Assembly: GCA_022747635.1 (NCBI GenBank) | Contig: JAKTNV010000766.1 | Span: forward strand, 1-64,000 | Reading direction: 5' to 3' | From: Hetaerina americana | Taxonomy: Eukaryota; Arthropoda; Insecta; Odonata; Calopterygidae | DNA: 64,000 nt | In this document: positions 38,101 to 51,400 of the stretch, in pieces | How positions within the stretch are numbered: the stretch's first letter is position 1 | Layout: the number at the start of each line of letters is the position of its first letter | Notes under the pieces: model-generated | What the model saw: the letters and a program-made list of their open reading frames with translations, nothing else | What the model was told of the DNA's origin: nothing | Databases searched by the model: none | Translations under genes and position numbers: made by a program

Positions 38101-41100
38101 GGTGGGGGTATTGGCACTTTTCATGGAAAAATGTGAAAAATTAAATTTTCTAAAAATGAAATAAATGCCTTCTAAACACCACAAACATTAACTCTAAAAC
38201 AGAAGATTGTTGTTTTTCGCAATATTTTTAGAAATTTGGGCTCTTATAGTAACATTAACACTTGCGCTGAAGCATCATTTATGCTAATTTCTTGTCTTTC
38301 AGAATTAATTCTGGGTTTTATTTTGTTTATTTGATGAAAATAAAACACCAAAACACACCATGGAAATATTTTTGTTTGATTTGTGTCGAGTGAGATTTTC
38401 ACCTAGAACGCAAAGGGGGGTTTTAACACTTTTAATGGAAAAATGTGAAAAATTAAATTTTCTAAAAATGAAATAAATGCCTTCAAAACACCTCAAACAT
38501 TCACTCTAAAACAGAAGATTGATGTTTTTCGCAATATTTTTAGAAATTTGGGCTCTTTTAGTAACATTAACACTTTCGCTGAAGCGACTTTTATGCTCAT
38601 TTCTGGTCTTTCAAGATGAATTCTTGGTTTTATTTTGTTTATTTGATGAAAATGAACAACAATGAACACCATGGAAACATTTTCGTTTGATATGTTTCAA
38701 GTTAGATTTTCACCTAGAACCCAAAGGGGGGGTATTGGCACTTTTCATGGAAAAATGTGAAAAATTAAATTTTCTAAAAATTAAAAATAAATGCCTTCTA
38801 AACACCTCAAACATTCACTCTAAAACAGATGATTGTTGTTTTCCGCAATATTTTTAGAAATTTGGGCTCTTTTAGTAACATTAACACCTGGGCTGAAGCA
38901 TCTTTTATGATCTTTTATTGTCTTTCAGGATTCATTCTGGTTTTTTTTTGTTTATTTGATGAAAATGAACAACAATACAAACCTTGGATACATTTTTGTT
39001 TGATTTGTGTCGAGTGAGATTTTCACCTAGAACCCAAAGGGGGGGGTATTGGCACTTTTCATGGAAAAATGTGAAAAATTAAATTTTCTAAAAATGAAAT
39101 AAATGCCTTCTAAACACCTCAAACATTCACTCTAAAACAGAAGATTGTTGTTTTTCGCAATATTTTTAGAAATTTGGGCTCTTTTAGTAACATTTAAACC
39201 TGGTCTGAAGCATCTTTTATGATCATTTATTGTCTATCAGGATACATTCTGGGTTTTATTTTGTTTCTTTGATGAAAATGAAAAACAATACACACCTTGG
39301 ATACATTTTTTTTGATTTGTGTCGAGTGAGATTTTCACCTAGAACCCAAAGGGGGGGTATTGGCACTTTTCATGGAAAAATGTGAAAAATTAAATTTTCT
39401 AAAAATGACATAAATGGCTTCTATACACCTCAAACAATCACTCTTAAGCTGGAAATTGTTGTTTTTCGCAATATTTTTAGAAATTTGGGCTCTTTTAGTA
39501 ACATTAACACTTCCGCTGAAGCATCTTTAATGCTCATTTCTTGTCTTTCAGGATTTATTCTTGGTTTTATTTTGTTTATTTTAGGAAAATGAACAAGAAT
39601 ACTCGCCATGGAAACATTTTTGTTTGATTTGTGTCGAGTGAGATTTTCACCTAGAACCCAAAGGGGGGGGTATTGGCACTTTTCATGGAAAAATGTAAAA
39701 AATTAAATTTTCTAAAAATGAAATAAATGCCTTCTAAACACCTCAAACATTCACTCTAAAACAGAAGATTGTTGTTTTTCGCAATATTTTTATAAATTTG
39801 GGCTCTTTTAGTAACATTAACACTTGCGCTGAAGCATCTTTTATGCTCATTTCTTGTCTTTCAGGATTAATTCTGGGTTTTATTTGTTTATTTGATGAAA
39901 ATAAACAACAATACACACCATGGAAACATTTTTGTTTGATTTGTGTCGAGTGAGATTTTCACCTAGAACCCAAAGGGGGGGGTATTGGCACTTTTCATGG
40001 AAAAATGTGAAAAATTAAATTTTCTAAAAATGAAATAAATATCTTCTAAACACCTCAAACATTCACTCTAAAACAGAAGATTGTTGTTTTTCGCAATATT
40101 TTTAGAAATTTTGGCTCTTTTAGTAACATTAACACTTGCGCTGAAGCATCTTTTATGCTCATTTCTTGTCTTTCAGGATTAATTCTGGGTTTTATTTGTT
40201 TATTTGATGAAAATAAACAACAATACACACCATGGAAACATTTTTGTTTGATTTGTGTCGAGTGAGATTTTCACCTAGAACCCAAAGGGGGGGGTATTGG
40301 CACTTTTCATGGAAAAATGTGAAAAATTAAATTTTCTAAAAATGAAATAAATATCTTCTAAACACCTCAAACATTCACTCTAAAACAGAAGATTGTTGTT
40401 TTTCGCAATATTTTTAGAAATTTTGGCTCTTTTAGTAACATTAACACCTGGGCTGAAGCATTTTTATGATCATTTATTGTCTTTCAGGATACATTCTGGG
40501 TTTTATTTTGTTTATTTGATGAAAATGAACAACAATACACACCTTGGATACATTTTTGTTTGATTTGTGTCGAGTGAGATTTTCACCTAGAACCCAAAGG
40601 GGGGTATTAACACTTTTAATGGAAAAATGTGAAAAATTAAATTTTCTAAAAATGAAATAAATGCCTTCTAAACACCTCAAACATTCACTCTAAAACAGAA
40701 GATTGTTGTTTTTCGCAATATTTTTAGAAATTTGGGCTCTTTTAGTAACATTAACACTTGGGCTGAAGCAACTTTTATTATCTTTTATTGTCTTTCAGGA
40801 TTCATTCTGGGTTTATATTGTTTATTTGATGAAAATGAACAACAATACACACCTTGGATACATTTTTGTTTGATTTGTGTCGAGTGAGATTTTCACCTAG
40901 AACCCAAAGGGGGGGTATTGGCACTTTTCATGGAAAAATGTGAAAAATTAAATTTTCTAAAAATGAAATAAATGCCTTCTAAACACCTTCAACATTCACT
41001 CTAAAACAGAAGATTGTTGTTTTTCGCAATATTTTTAGAAATTTGGGCTCTTTTAGTAACATTAACACCTGCGCTGAAGCAACTTTTATGCTCATTTCTT

Positions 41101-43864
41101 GTCTTTCAGGATTAATTCTGGGTTTTATTTGTTTATTTGATGAAAATAAACATTAATACACACCATGGAAACATTTTTGATTGATTTGTATCGAGTGAGA
41201 TTTTCACCTAGAACCCAAAGGGGGGGGTATTGGCACTTTTCATGGAAAACTGTAAAAAATTAAATTTTCTAAAATGAAATAAATGCCTTCTAAACACCAC
41301 AAACATTAACTCTAAAACAGAAGATTGTTGTTTTTCGCAATATTTTTAGAAATTTGGGCTCTTTTAGTAACATTAACACTTGCGCTGAAGCATCTTTTAT
41401 GCTCATTTCTTGTCTTTCAGGATTAATTCTGGGTTTTATTTTGTTTATTTGATGAAAATGAACAACAATACACACCATGGAAACATTTTTGATTGATTTG
41501 CGTGGATTGAGATTTTCACCTAGAACCCAAAGGGGGGGGTATTGGCACTTTTCATGGAAAAATGTGAAAAATTAAATTTTCTAAAAATGAAATAAATGCC
41601 TTCTAAACACCTCAAAATTCACTCTTAAACAGAAGATTGTGTTTTTTCGCAATATTTTTAGAAATTTGGGCTCTTTTAGTAACATTAACACCTGAGCTGA
41701 AGCATCTTTTATGATCTTTTATTGTCTTTCAGGATTCATTCTGGGTTTTATTTTGTTTATTTGATGAAAATGAACAACAATACACACCTTGGATACATTT
41801 TTGTTTGATTTGTGTCGATTGAGATTTTCACCTAGAACCCAAAGGGGGGGGTATTGGCACTTTTCATGGAAAAATGTGAAAAATTAAATTTTCTAAAAAT
41901 GAAATTAATGCCTTCTCAACACCTCAAACATTCACTCTAAAACAGAAGATTGTTGTTTATCGCAATATTTTTAGAAATTTGGGCTCTTTTAGTAACATTA
42001 ACACCTGGGCTGAAGCATCTTTTATGATTATTTATTGTCTTTCAGGATACATTCTGGGTTTTATTTTGTTTATTTGATGAAAATGAACAACAATACACAC
42101 CTTGGATACATTTTTGTTTGATTTGTGTCGAGTGAGATTTTCACCTAGAACCCAAAGGGGGGGGTATTGGCACTTTTCATGGAAAAATGTGAAAAATTAA
42201 ATTTTCTAAAAATGAAATAAATGCCTTCTAAACACCTCAAACATTCACTCTAAAACAGAAGATTGTTGTTTTTCGCAATATTTTTAGAAATTTGGTCTCT
42301 TTTAGTAAAATTAACACTTGCGCTGAAGCATCTTTTATGCTCATTTCATGTCTTTCAGGATTAATTCTGGGTTTTATTTTGTTTATTTGATGAAAATGAA
42401 CAACAATACACACCATGGAAACATTTTGTTTGATTTGTGTCGAGTGAGATTTTCACCTAGAACCCAAAGGGGGGTATTAACACTTTTAATGGAAAAATGT
42501 GAAAAATTAAATTTTCTAAAAATGAAATAAATGCCTTCTAAACACCTCAAACATTCACTCTAAAACAGAAGATTGTTGTTTTTCGCAATATTTTTAGAAA
42601 TTTGGGCTCTTTTAGTAACATTAACACTTTCGCTGAAGCGACTTTTATGCTCATTTCTGGTCTTTCAAGATGAATTCTTGGTTTTATTTTGTTTATTTGA
42701 CGAAAATGAACAACAATACACACCATGGAAACATTTTTGTTTGATTTGTGTCAAGTTAGATTTTCACCTAGAATCCAAAGGGGGGGTATTGGCACTTTTC
42801 ATGGAAAAATGTGAAAAATTAAATTTTCTAAAAATGAAATAAATGCCTTCTAAACACCTCAAACATTCACTCTAAAACAGATGATTGTTGTTTTTCGCAA
42901 TATTTTTAGAAATTTGGGCTCTTTTAGTAACATTAAAACCTGGGCTGAAGCATCTTTTATGATCTTTTATTGTCTTTCAGGATTCATTCTGGGTTTTATT
43001 TTGTTTATTTGATGAAAATGAACAACAATACAAACCTTGGATACATTTTTGTTTCATTTGTGTCGAGTGAGATTTTCACCTAGAACCCAAAGGGGGGTTT
43101 TAACACTTTTCATTGGAAAATGTGAAAAATTAAATTTTCTAAAAATGAAATAAATGCCTTCAAAACACCTCAAACATTCACTCTAAAACAGAAGATTGAT
43201 TTTTTTCGCAATATTTTTAGAAATTTGGGCTCTTTTAGTAACATTAACACTTTCGCTGAAGCGACTTTTATGCTCATTTCTGGTCTTTCAAGATGAATTC
43301 TTGGTTTTATTTTGTTTATTTGATGAAAATGAAACACAATACACACCATGGAAACATTTTTGATTGATTTGTGTCGAGTGAGATTTTCACTTAGAACCCA
43401 AAGGGGGGGTAATTGGCACTTTTCATGGGAAAATGTGAAAAATTAAATTTTCTAAAAATGAAATAAATACCTTCTAAACACCTCAAACATTCACTCTTAA
43501 ACAGATGATTGTTGTTTTTCGCAATATTTTTAGAAATTTGGGCTCTTTTAGTAACATTAACACTTGCGCTGAAGCATCTTTTATGCTCATTTCTTGTCTT
43601 TCAGGATTAATTCTGGGTTTTATTTTGTTTATTTGATGAAAATGAACAACAATACACACCATGGAAACATTTTTGATTGATTTGTGTCGAGTGAGATTTT
43701 CACCTAGAACCCAAAGGGGGGGTAATTGGCACTTTTCATGGGAAAATGTGAAAAATTAAATTTTCTAAAAATGAAATAAATACCTTCTAAACACCTCAAA
43801 CATTCACTCTAAAACAGAAGATTGTTGTTTTTCGCAATATTTTTAGAAATTTGGGCTCTTTTAG
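35130..43864 (+). repeat. 29-monomer HOR, copy b (8,735 bp, 28 monomers)
   Basis: This follows copy a with the same order over most of its length. Differences are whole monomers. The 'cttgcg'/'ttaacc' pair at about 29500-29850 of copy a is missing after 38265. A type 1 monomer is present at about 39401-39655, and an extra chimeric monomer at about 40040-40340. The 'cgccataaatttag' monomer is absent near 41570. Between such events I see only scattered single-base differences, for example 'gattttctcc' at 28415 versus 'gattttcacc' at 37471. Confidence 0.88.
39401..39655 (+). repeat. Type 1 island in copy b
   Basis: One type 1 monomer lies inside type 2 sequence. It has 'aaaatgacataaatggc', 'ctatacacctc', 'cttccgctgaag', 'ctttaatgc', 'ttttaggaaaatgaacaag' and 'tactcgcc'. 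Unlike the HOR at 1-8049 it has a plain G tract after it rather than the inverted repeat. It is itself chimeric: its left half matches the monomer at about 55320-55420 ('caatcactc', 'aagctggaaattg') and its right half the monomer at about 55740-55850. Confidence 0.87.
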
Positions 43865-46800
43865 TTAACCTTAACACTTGCGCTGAGGCATCCTTTATGC
43901 TCATTTCTTGTCTTTCAGGATTAATTCTGGGTTTTATTTTGTTTATTTGATGAAAATGCACAACAATACACACCATGGAAACATTTTTGTTTCATTTGTG
44001 TCGAGTGAGATTTTCACCTAGAACCCAAAGGAGGGTATTAACACTTTTAATGGAAAAATGTGAAAAATTAAATTTTCTAAAAATGAAATAAATGCCTTCA
44101 AAACACCTCAAACATTCACTCTAAAACAGAAGATTGATGTTTTTCGCAATATTTTTAGAAATTTGGGCTCTTTTAGTAACATTAAAACCTGGTCTGAAAC
44201 ATCTTTTATGATCATTTATTGTCTATCAGGATACATTCTGGGTTTTATTTTGTTTATTTGATGAAAATGAAAAACAATACACACCTTGGATACATTTTTT
44301 TTTGATTTGTGTCGACTGAGATTTTCACCTAGAACCCAAAGGGGGGTATTGGCACTTTTCATGGAAAAATGTGAAAAATTAAATTTTCTAAAAATGAAAT
44401 AAATGCCTTCTAAACACCTCAAACATCAACTCTAAAACAGAAGATTGTTGTTTTTCGCAATATTTTTAGAAATTTGGGCTCTTATAGTAACATTAACACT
44501 TGGGCTGAAGCAACTTTTATGATCTTTTATTGTCTTTCAGGATTCATTCTGGGTTTTATTTTGTTTATTTGATGAAAATGAACAACAATACACACCTTGG
44601 ATACATTTTTGATTGATTTGTGTCGAGTGTGATTTTCACCTAGAACCCAAAGGGGGGGGTATTGGCACTTTTCATGGAAAAATGTGAAAAATTAAATTTT
44701 CTAAAAATGAAATAAATGCCTTCTAAACACCTCAAACATTCACTCTTAAACAGAAGATTATTGTTTTTCGCAATATTTTTAGAAATTTGGGCTCTTTTAG
44801 TAACATTAACACTTGGGCTGAAGCAACTTTTATGATCTTTTATTGTCTTTCAGGATTCATTCTGGGTTTATATTGTTTATTTGATGAAAATGAACAACAA
44901 TACACACCTTTGATACATTTTTGATTGATTTGTGTCGATTGTGATTTTCACCTAGAACCCAAAGGTGGGGGTATTGGCACTTTTCATGGAAAAATGTGAA
45001 AAATTAAATTTTCTAAAAATGAAATAAATGCCTTCTAAACACCACAAACATTAACTCTAAAACAGAAGATTGTTGTTTTTCGCAATATTTTTAGAAATTT
45101 GGGCTCTTTTAGTAACATTAAAACCTGGTCTGAAACATCTTTTATGATCATTTATTGTCTATCAGGATACATTCTGGGTTTAATTTTGTTTATTTGATGA
45201 AAATGAAAAACAATACACACCTTGGATACATTTTTTTTTGATTTGTGTCGACTGAGATTTTCACCTAGAACCCAAAGGGGGGTATTGGCACTTTTCATGG
45301 AAAAATGTGAAAAATTAAATTTTCTAAAAATGAAATAAATGCCTTCTAAACACCTCAAACATCAACTCTAAAACAGAAGATTGTTGTTTTTCGCAATATT
45401 TTTAGAAATTTGGGCTCTTATAGTAACATTAACACTTGGGCTGAAGCAATTTTATGATCTTTTATTGTCTATCAGGATACATTCTGGGTTTTATTTTGTT
45501 TATTTGATGAATATGAAAAACAATACACACCTTGGATACATTTTTTTTGATTTGTGTCGAGTGAGATTTTCACCTAGAACCCAAAGGGGGGTATTGGCAC
45601 TTTTCATGGAAAAATGTGAAAAATTAAATTTTCTAAAAATGAAATAAATGCCTTCTAAACACCTCAAACATCAACTCTAAAACAGAAGATTGTTGTTTTT
45701 CGCAATATTTTTAGAAATTTGGGCTCTTTTAGTAACATTAACACTTTCTCTGAAGCAACTTTTATGCTCATTTCTTGTCCTTCAAGATTAATTCTGGGTT
45801 TTATTTTGTTTATTTGATGAAAATGAACAACAATACACACCTTGGATACATTTTTGATTGATTTGTGTCGAGTGTGATTTTCACCTAGAACCCAAAGGTG
45901 GGGGTATTGGCACTTTTCATGGAAAAATGTGAAAAATTAAATTTTCTAAAAATGAAATAAATGCCTTCTAAACACCACAAACATTAACTCTAAAACAGAA
46001 GATTGTTGTTTTTCGCAATATTTTTAGAAATTTGGGCTCTTATAGTAACATTAACACTTGCGCTGAAGCATCATTTATGCTAATTTCTTGTCTTTCAGAA
46101 TTAATTCTGGGTTTTATTTTGTTTATTTGATGAAAATAAAACACCAAAACACACCATGGAAATATTTTTGTTTGATTTGTGTCGAGTGAGATTTTCACCT
46201 AGAACGCAAAGGGGGGTTTTAACACTTTTAATGGAAAAATGTGAAAAATTAAATTTTCTAAAAATGAAATAAATGCCTTCAAAACACCTCAAACATTCAC
46301 TCTAAAACAGAAGATTGATGTTTTTCGCAATATTTTTAGAAATTTGGGCTCTTTTAGTAACATTAACACTTTCGCTGAAGCGACTTTTATGCTCATTTCT
46401 GGTCTTTCAAGATGAATTCTTGGTTTTATTTTGTTTATTTGATGAAAATGAACAACAATGAACACCATGGAAACATTTTCGTTTGATATGTTTCAAGTTA
46501 GATTTTCACCTAGAACCCAAAGGGGGGGTATTGGCACTTTTCATGGAAAAAATGTGAAAAATTAAATTTTCTAAAAACTAAAAATAAATGCCTTCTAAAA
46601 CACCTCAAACATTCACTCTAAAACAGATGATTGTTGTTTTCCGCAATATTTTTAGAAATTTGGGCTCTTTTAGTAACATTAACACCTGGGCTGAAGCATC
46701 TTTTATGATCTTTTATTGTCTTTCAGGATTCATTCTGGTTTTTTTTTGTTTATTTGATGAAAATGAACAACAATACAAACCTTGGATACATTTTTGTTTG

Positions 46801-48484
46801 ATTTGTGTCGAGTGAGATTTTCACCTAGAACCCAAAGGGGGGGGTATTGGCACTTTTCATGGAAAAATGTGAAAAATTAAATTTTCTAAAAATGAAATAA
46901 ATGCCTTCTAAACACCTCAAACATTCACTCTAAAACAGAAGATTGTTGTTTTTCGCAATATTTTTAGAAATTTGGGCTCTTTTAGTAACATTTAAACCTG
47001 GTCTGAAGCATCTTTTATGATCATTTATTGTCTATCAGGATACATTCTGGGTTTTATTTTGTTTCTTTGATGAAAATGAAAAACAATACACACCTTGGAT
47101 ACATTTTTTTTGATTTGTGTCGAGTGAGATTTTCACCTAGAACCCAAAGGGGGGGTATTGGCACTTTTCATGGAAAAATGTGAAAAATTAAATTTTCTAA
47201 AAATGACATAAATGGCTTCTATACACCTCAAACAATCACTCTTAAGCTGGAAATTGTTGTTTTTTCGCAATATTTTTAGAAATTTGGGCTCTTTTAGTAA
47301 CATTAACACTTCCGCTGAAGCATCTTTAATGCTCATTTCTTGTCTTTCAGGATTTATTCTTGGTTTTATTTTGTTTATTTTAGGAAAATGAACAAGAATA
47401 CTCGCCATGGAAACATTTTTGTTTGATTTGTGTCGAGTGAGATTTTCACCTAGAACCCAAAGGGGGGGGTATTGGCACTTTTCATGGAAAAATGTAAAAA
47501 ATTAAATTTTCTAAAAATGAAATAAATGCCTTCTAAACACCTCAAACATTCACTCTAAAACAGAAGATTGTTGTTTTTCGCAATATTTTTATAAATTTGG
47601 GCTCTTTTAGTAACATTAACACTTGCGCTGAAGCATCTTTTATGCTCATTTCTTGTCTTTCAGGATTAATTCTGGGTTTTATTTGTTTATTTGATGAAAA
47701 TAAACAACAATACACACCATGGAAACATTTTTGTTTGATTTGTGTCGAGTGAGATTTTCACCTAGAACCCAAAGGGGGGGGTATTGGCACTTTTCATGGA
47801 AAAATGTGAAAAATTAAATTTTCTAAAAATGAAATAAATATCTTCTAAACACCTCAAACATTCACTCTAAAACAGAAGATTGTTGTTTTTCGCAATATTT
47901 TTAGAAATTTTGGCTCTTTTAGTAACATTAACACCTGGGCTGAAGCATTTTTATGATCATTTATTGTCTTTCAGGATACATTCTGGGTTTTATTTTGTTT
48001 ATTTGATGAAAATGAACAACAATACACACCTTGGATACATTTTTGTTTGATTTGTGTCGAGTGAGATTTTCACCTAGAACCCAAAGGGGGGTATTAACAC
48101 TTTTAATGGAAAAATGTGAAAAATTAAATTTTCTAAAAATGAAATAAATGCCTTCTAAACACCTCAAACATTCACTCTAAAACAGAAGATTGTTGTTTTT
48201 CGCAATATTTTTAGAAATTTGGGCTCTTTTAGTAACATTAACACTTGGGCTGAAGCAACTTTTATGATCTTTTATTGTCTTTCAGGATTCATTCTGGGTT
48301 TATATTGTTTATTTGATGAAAATGAACAACAATACACACCTTGGATACATTTTTGTTTGATTTGTGTCGAGTGAGATTTTCACCTAGAACCCAAAGGGGG
48401 GGTATTGGCACTTTTCATGGAAAAATGTGAAAAATTAAATTTTCTAAAAATGAAATAAATGCCTTCTAAACACCTTCAACATTC
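43865..48484 (+). repeat. 29-monomer HOR, copy c (partial)
   Basis: This begins with the 'ttagttaacc' monomer (with 'catcctttatg' at 43890) and tracks copy b. Three monomers equivalent to about 36330-37310 are missing through the fusion at 45054-45108. The extra monomer of copy b near 40.1 kb is also missing. The order then ends in the fusion at 48485-48555, after which the array follows the 34-monomer unit. The type 1 island is retained (47201-47455). Confidence 0.86.
47201..47455 (+). repeat. Type 1 island in copy c
   Basis: This is the same chimeric type 1 monomer as at 39401-39655, with one extra T in the T tract before 'cgcaat' (47260-47266). Its presence in both copies shows it was part of the unit before copies b and c separated. 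Confidence 0.87.
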
Positions 48485-51400
48485 ACTCTAAAACAGAAGA
48501 TTGTTGTTTTTCGCAATATTTTTAGAAATTTGGGCTCTTTTAGTAACATTAACACTTGCGCTGAAGCATCTTTTATGCTCATTTCTTGTCTTTCAGGATT
48601 AATTCTGGGTTTTATTTTGTTTATTTGATGAAAATGAACAACAATACACACCATGGAAACATTTTTGATTGATTTGCGTGGATTGAGATTTTCACCTAGA
48701 ACCCAAAGGGGGGGGGTATTGGCACTTTTCATGGAAAAATGTGAAAAATTAAATTTTCTAAAAATGAAATAAATACCTTCTAAACACCTCAAACATTCAC
48801 TCTAAAACAGAAGATTGTTGTTTTTCGCCATAAATTTAGAAATTTGGGCTCTTTTAGTAACATTAACACTTGCGCTGAAGCATCTTTTATGCTCATTTCT
48901 TGTCTTTCAGGATTAATTCTGGGTTTTATTTGTTTATTTGATGAAAATGAACAACAATACACACCATGGAAACATTTTTGATTGATTTATGTCGAGTGAG
49001 ATTTTCACTTAGAACCCAAAGGGGGGGTATTGGCACTTTTCATGGAAAAATGTAAAAAATTAAATTTTCTAAAAATGAAATAAATGCCTTCTAAACACCT
49101 CAAACTTTCACTCTAAAACAGAAGATTGTTGTTTTTCGCAATATTTTTAGAAATTTGGGCTCTTTTAGTAACATTAACACCTGGGCTGAAGCATTTTTAT
49201 GATCATTTATTGTCTTTCAGGATACATTCTGGGTTTTATTTTGTTTATTTGATAAAAATGAACAACAATACACACCTTGGATACATTTTTGTTTGATTTG
49301 TGTCGAGTGAGATTTTCACCTAGAACCCAAAGGGGGGGGTATTGGCACTTTTCATGGAAAATGTGAAAAATTAAATTTTCTAAAAATGAAATAAATGTTT
49401 TCTAAACACCATAAACATTAACTCTAAAACAGAAGATTGTTGTTTTTCGCAATATTTTTAGAAATTTGGGCTCTTTTAGTAACATAAACACTCGCGCTGA
49501 AGCATCATTTATGCTAATTTCTTGTCTTTCAGGATTAATTCTGGGTTTTATTTTGTTTACTTAATGAAAATAAACAACAATATACACCATGGAAACATTT
49601 TTGTTTGATTTGTGTCGACTGAGATTTTCACCTAGAACGCAAAAAGGGGTATTAACACTTTTCATGGAAAAATGTAAAAAATTAAATTTTCTAAAAATGA
49701 AATAAATGCCTTCTAAACACCTCAAACATTCACTCTAAAACAGAAGATTGTTGTTTTTTGCAATATTTTTAGAAATTTGGGTTCTTTTAGTAACATTAAC
49801 ACCTGGGCTGAAGAATCTTTTATGATTTCTATTGTCTTTCAGGATTCATTCTGGGTTTTATTTTGTTTATTTGATGAAAATGAACAACAATACACAACTT
49901 GGATACATTTTTGTTTGATTTGTGTCGAGTGAGATTTTCACCTAGAACCCAAAGGGGGGGGTATTGGCACTTTTAATGGAAAAATGTGAAAAATTAAATT
50001 TTCCAAAAATGAAATAAATGCCTTCTATACACCTCAAACATTCACTCTTAAACTAAAAATTGTTGTTTTTCGCAATATTTTTAGATATTTGGGCTCTTCT
50101 AGTAACATTTACACTTCCGCTGAAGCATCTTTTATGATCATTTCTTGTCTTTCAGGATTTATTCTGGGTTTCATTTTGTTTATTTGATGAAAATGAACAA
50201 GATTACACACCATGGAAACATTTTTGTTTAATATGTGTGGAGTGAGATTTTCACCTAGAACCCAAAGGGGGGGTATTGGCACTTTTCATGGAAAAATGTG
50301 AAAAATTAAATTTTCCAAAAATGAAATAATTGCCTTCTATACACCTCAAACATTCACTCTAAAACTGAAAATTGTTGTTTTTCGCAATATTTTTAGAAAT
50401 TTGGGCTCTTTTAGTAACATTTACACTTTCGTTGAAGCATCTTTTATGCTCATTTCTTGTCTTTCAGGATTTATTCTTGGTTTTATTTTGTTTATTCGAT
50501 GAAAATGAACAAGAATACACACCATGGAAGCATTTTTGTTCGATTTGTGTCGAGTAAGATTTTCACCTAGAACCCAAAAGGGGGGGTATTGGCACTTTCC
50601 ATGGAAAAATGTGAAAATTAAATTTTCTAAAAATAACATAATTGCCTTCTATACACCTCAAAAATTCACTCTAAAACTGAAAATTGTTGTTTTTCGCAAT
50701 ATTTTTAGAAATATGGGCTCTTTTAGTAACATTAACACTTCCGCTGAAGCATCTTTAATGCTCATTTCTTGTCTTTCAGGATTTATTCTGGGTTTTATTT
50801 TGTTTATTTGATGAAAATGAACAACAATACACACCAAGGAAACATTTTTGTTTGATATGTGTCGAGTGAGATTTTCACCTAGAACCCAAAGGGGGGGTGG
50901 GGTATTGGCACTTTTCATGGAAAAATGTGAAAAATATTATTTTCTAAAAATGACATAAATGGCTTCTATTCACCTCAAACATTCACTCTAAAACAGAAGA
51001 TTATTGTTTTTCGCAATATTTTTGAAATTTTGGCTCTTTTAGTAACATTAACACTTCCGCTGAAGCATTTTTTATGCTCATTTCTTGTCTTTTAGTATTT
51101 ATTCTGGGTTTTATTTTGTTTATTTGATGAAAATGAACAACAATACACACCATTGAAACATTTTTGTTTGATTTGTGTCGAGTGAGATTTTCACCAAGAA
51201 CCCAGAGGGGGGTTAATTGGCACTTTTCATGGAAAAATGTGAAAAATTAAATTTTCTAAAAATGACATAAATGGCTTCTATACACCTCAATCATTCACTC
51301 TAAAACTGAAAATTGTTGTTTTTCGCAATATTTTTAGAAATTTGGGCTCTTTTAGTAACATTAACACTTTCGCTGAAGCTTCTTTTATGCTCATTTCTTG

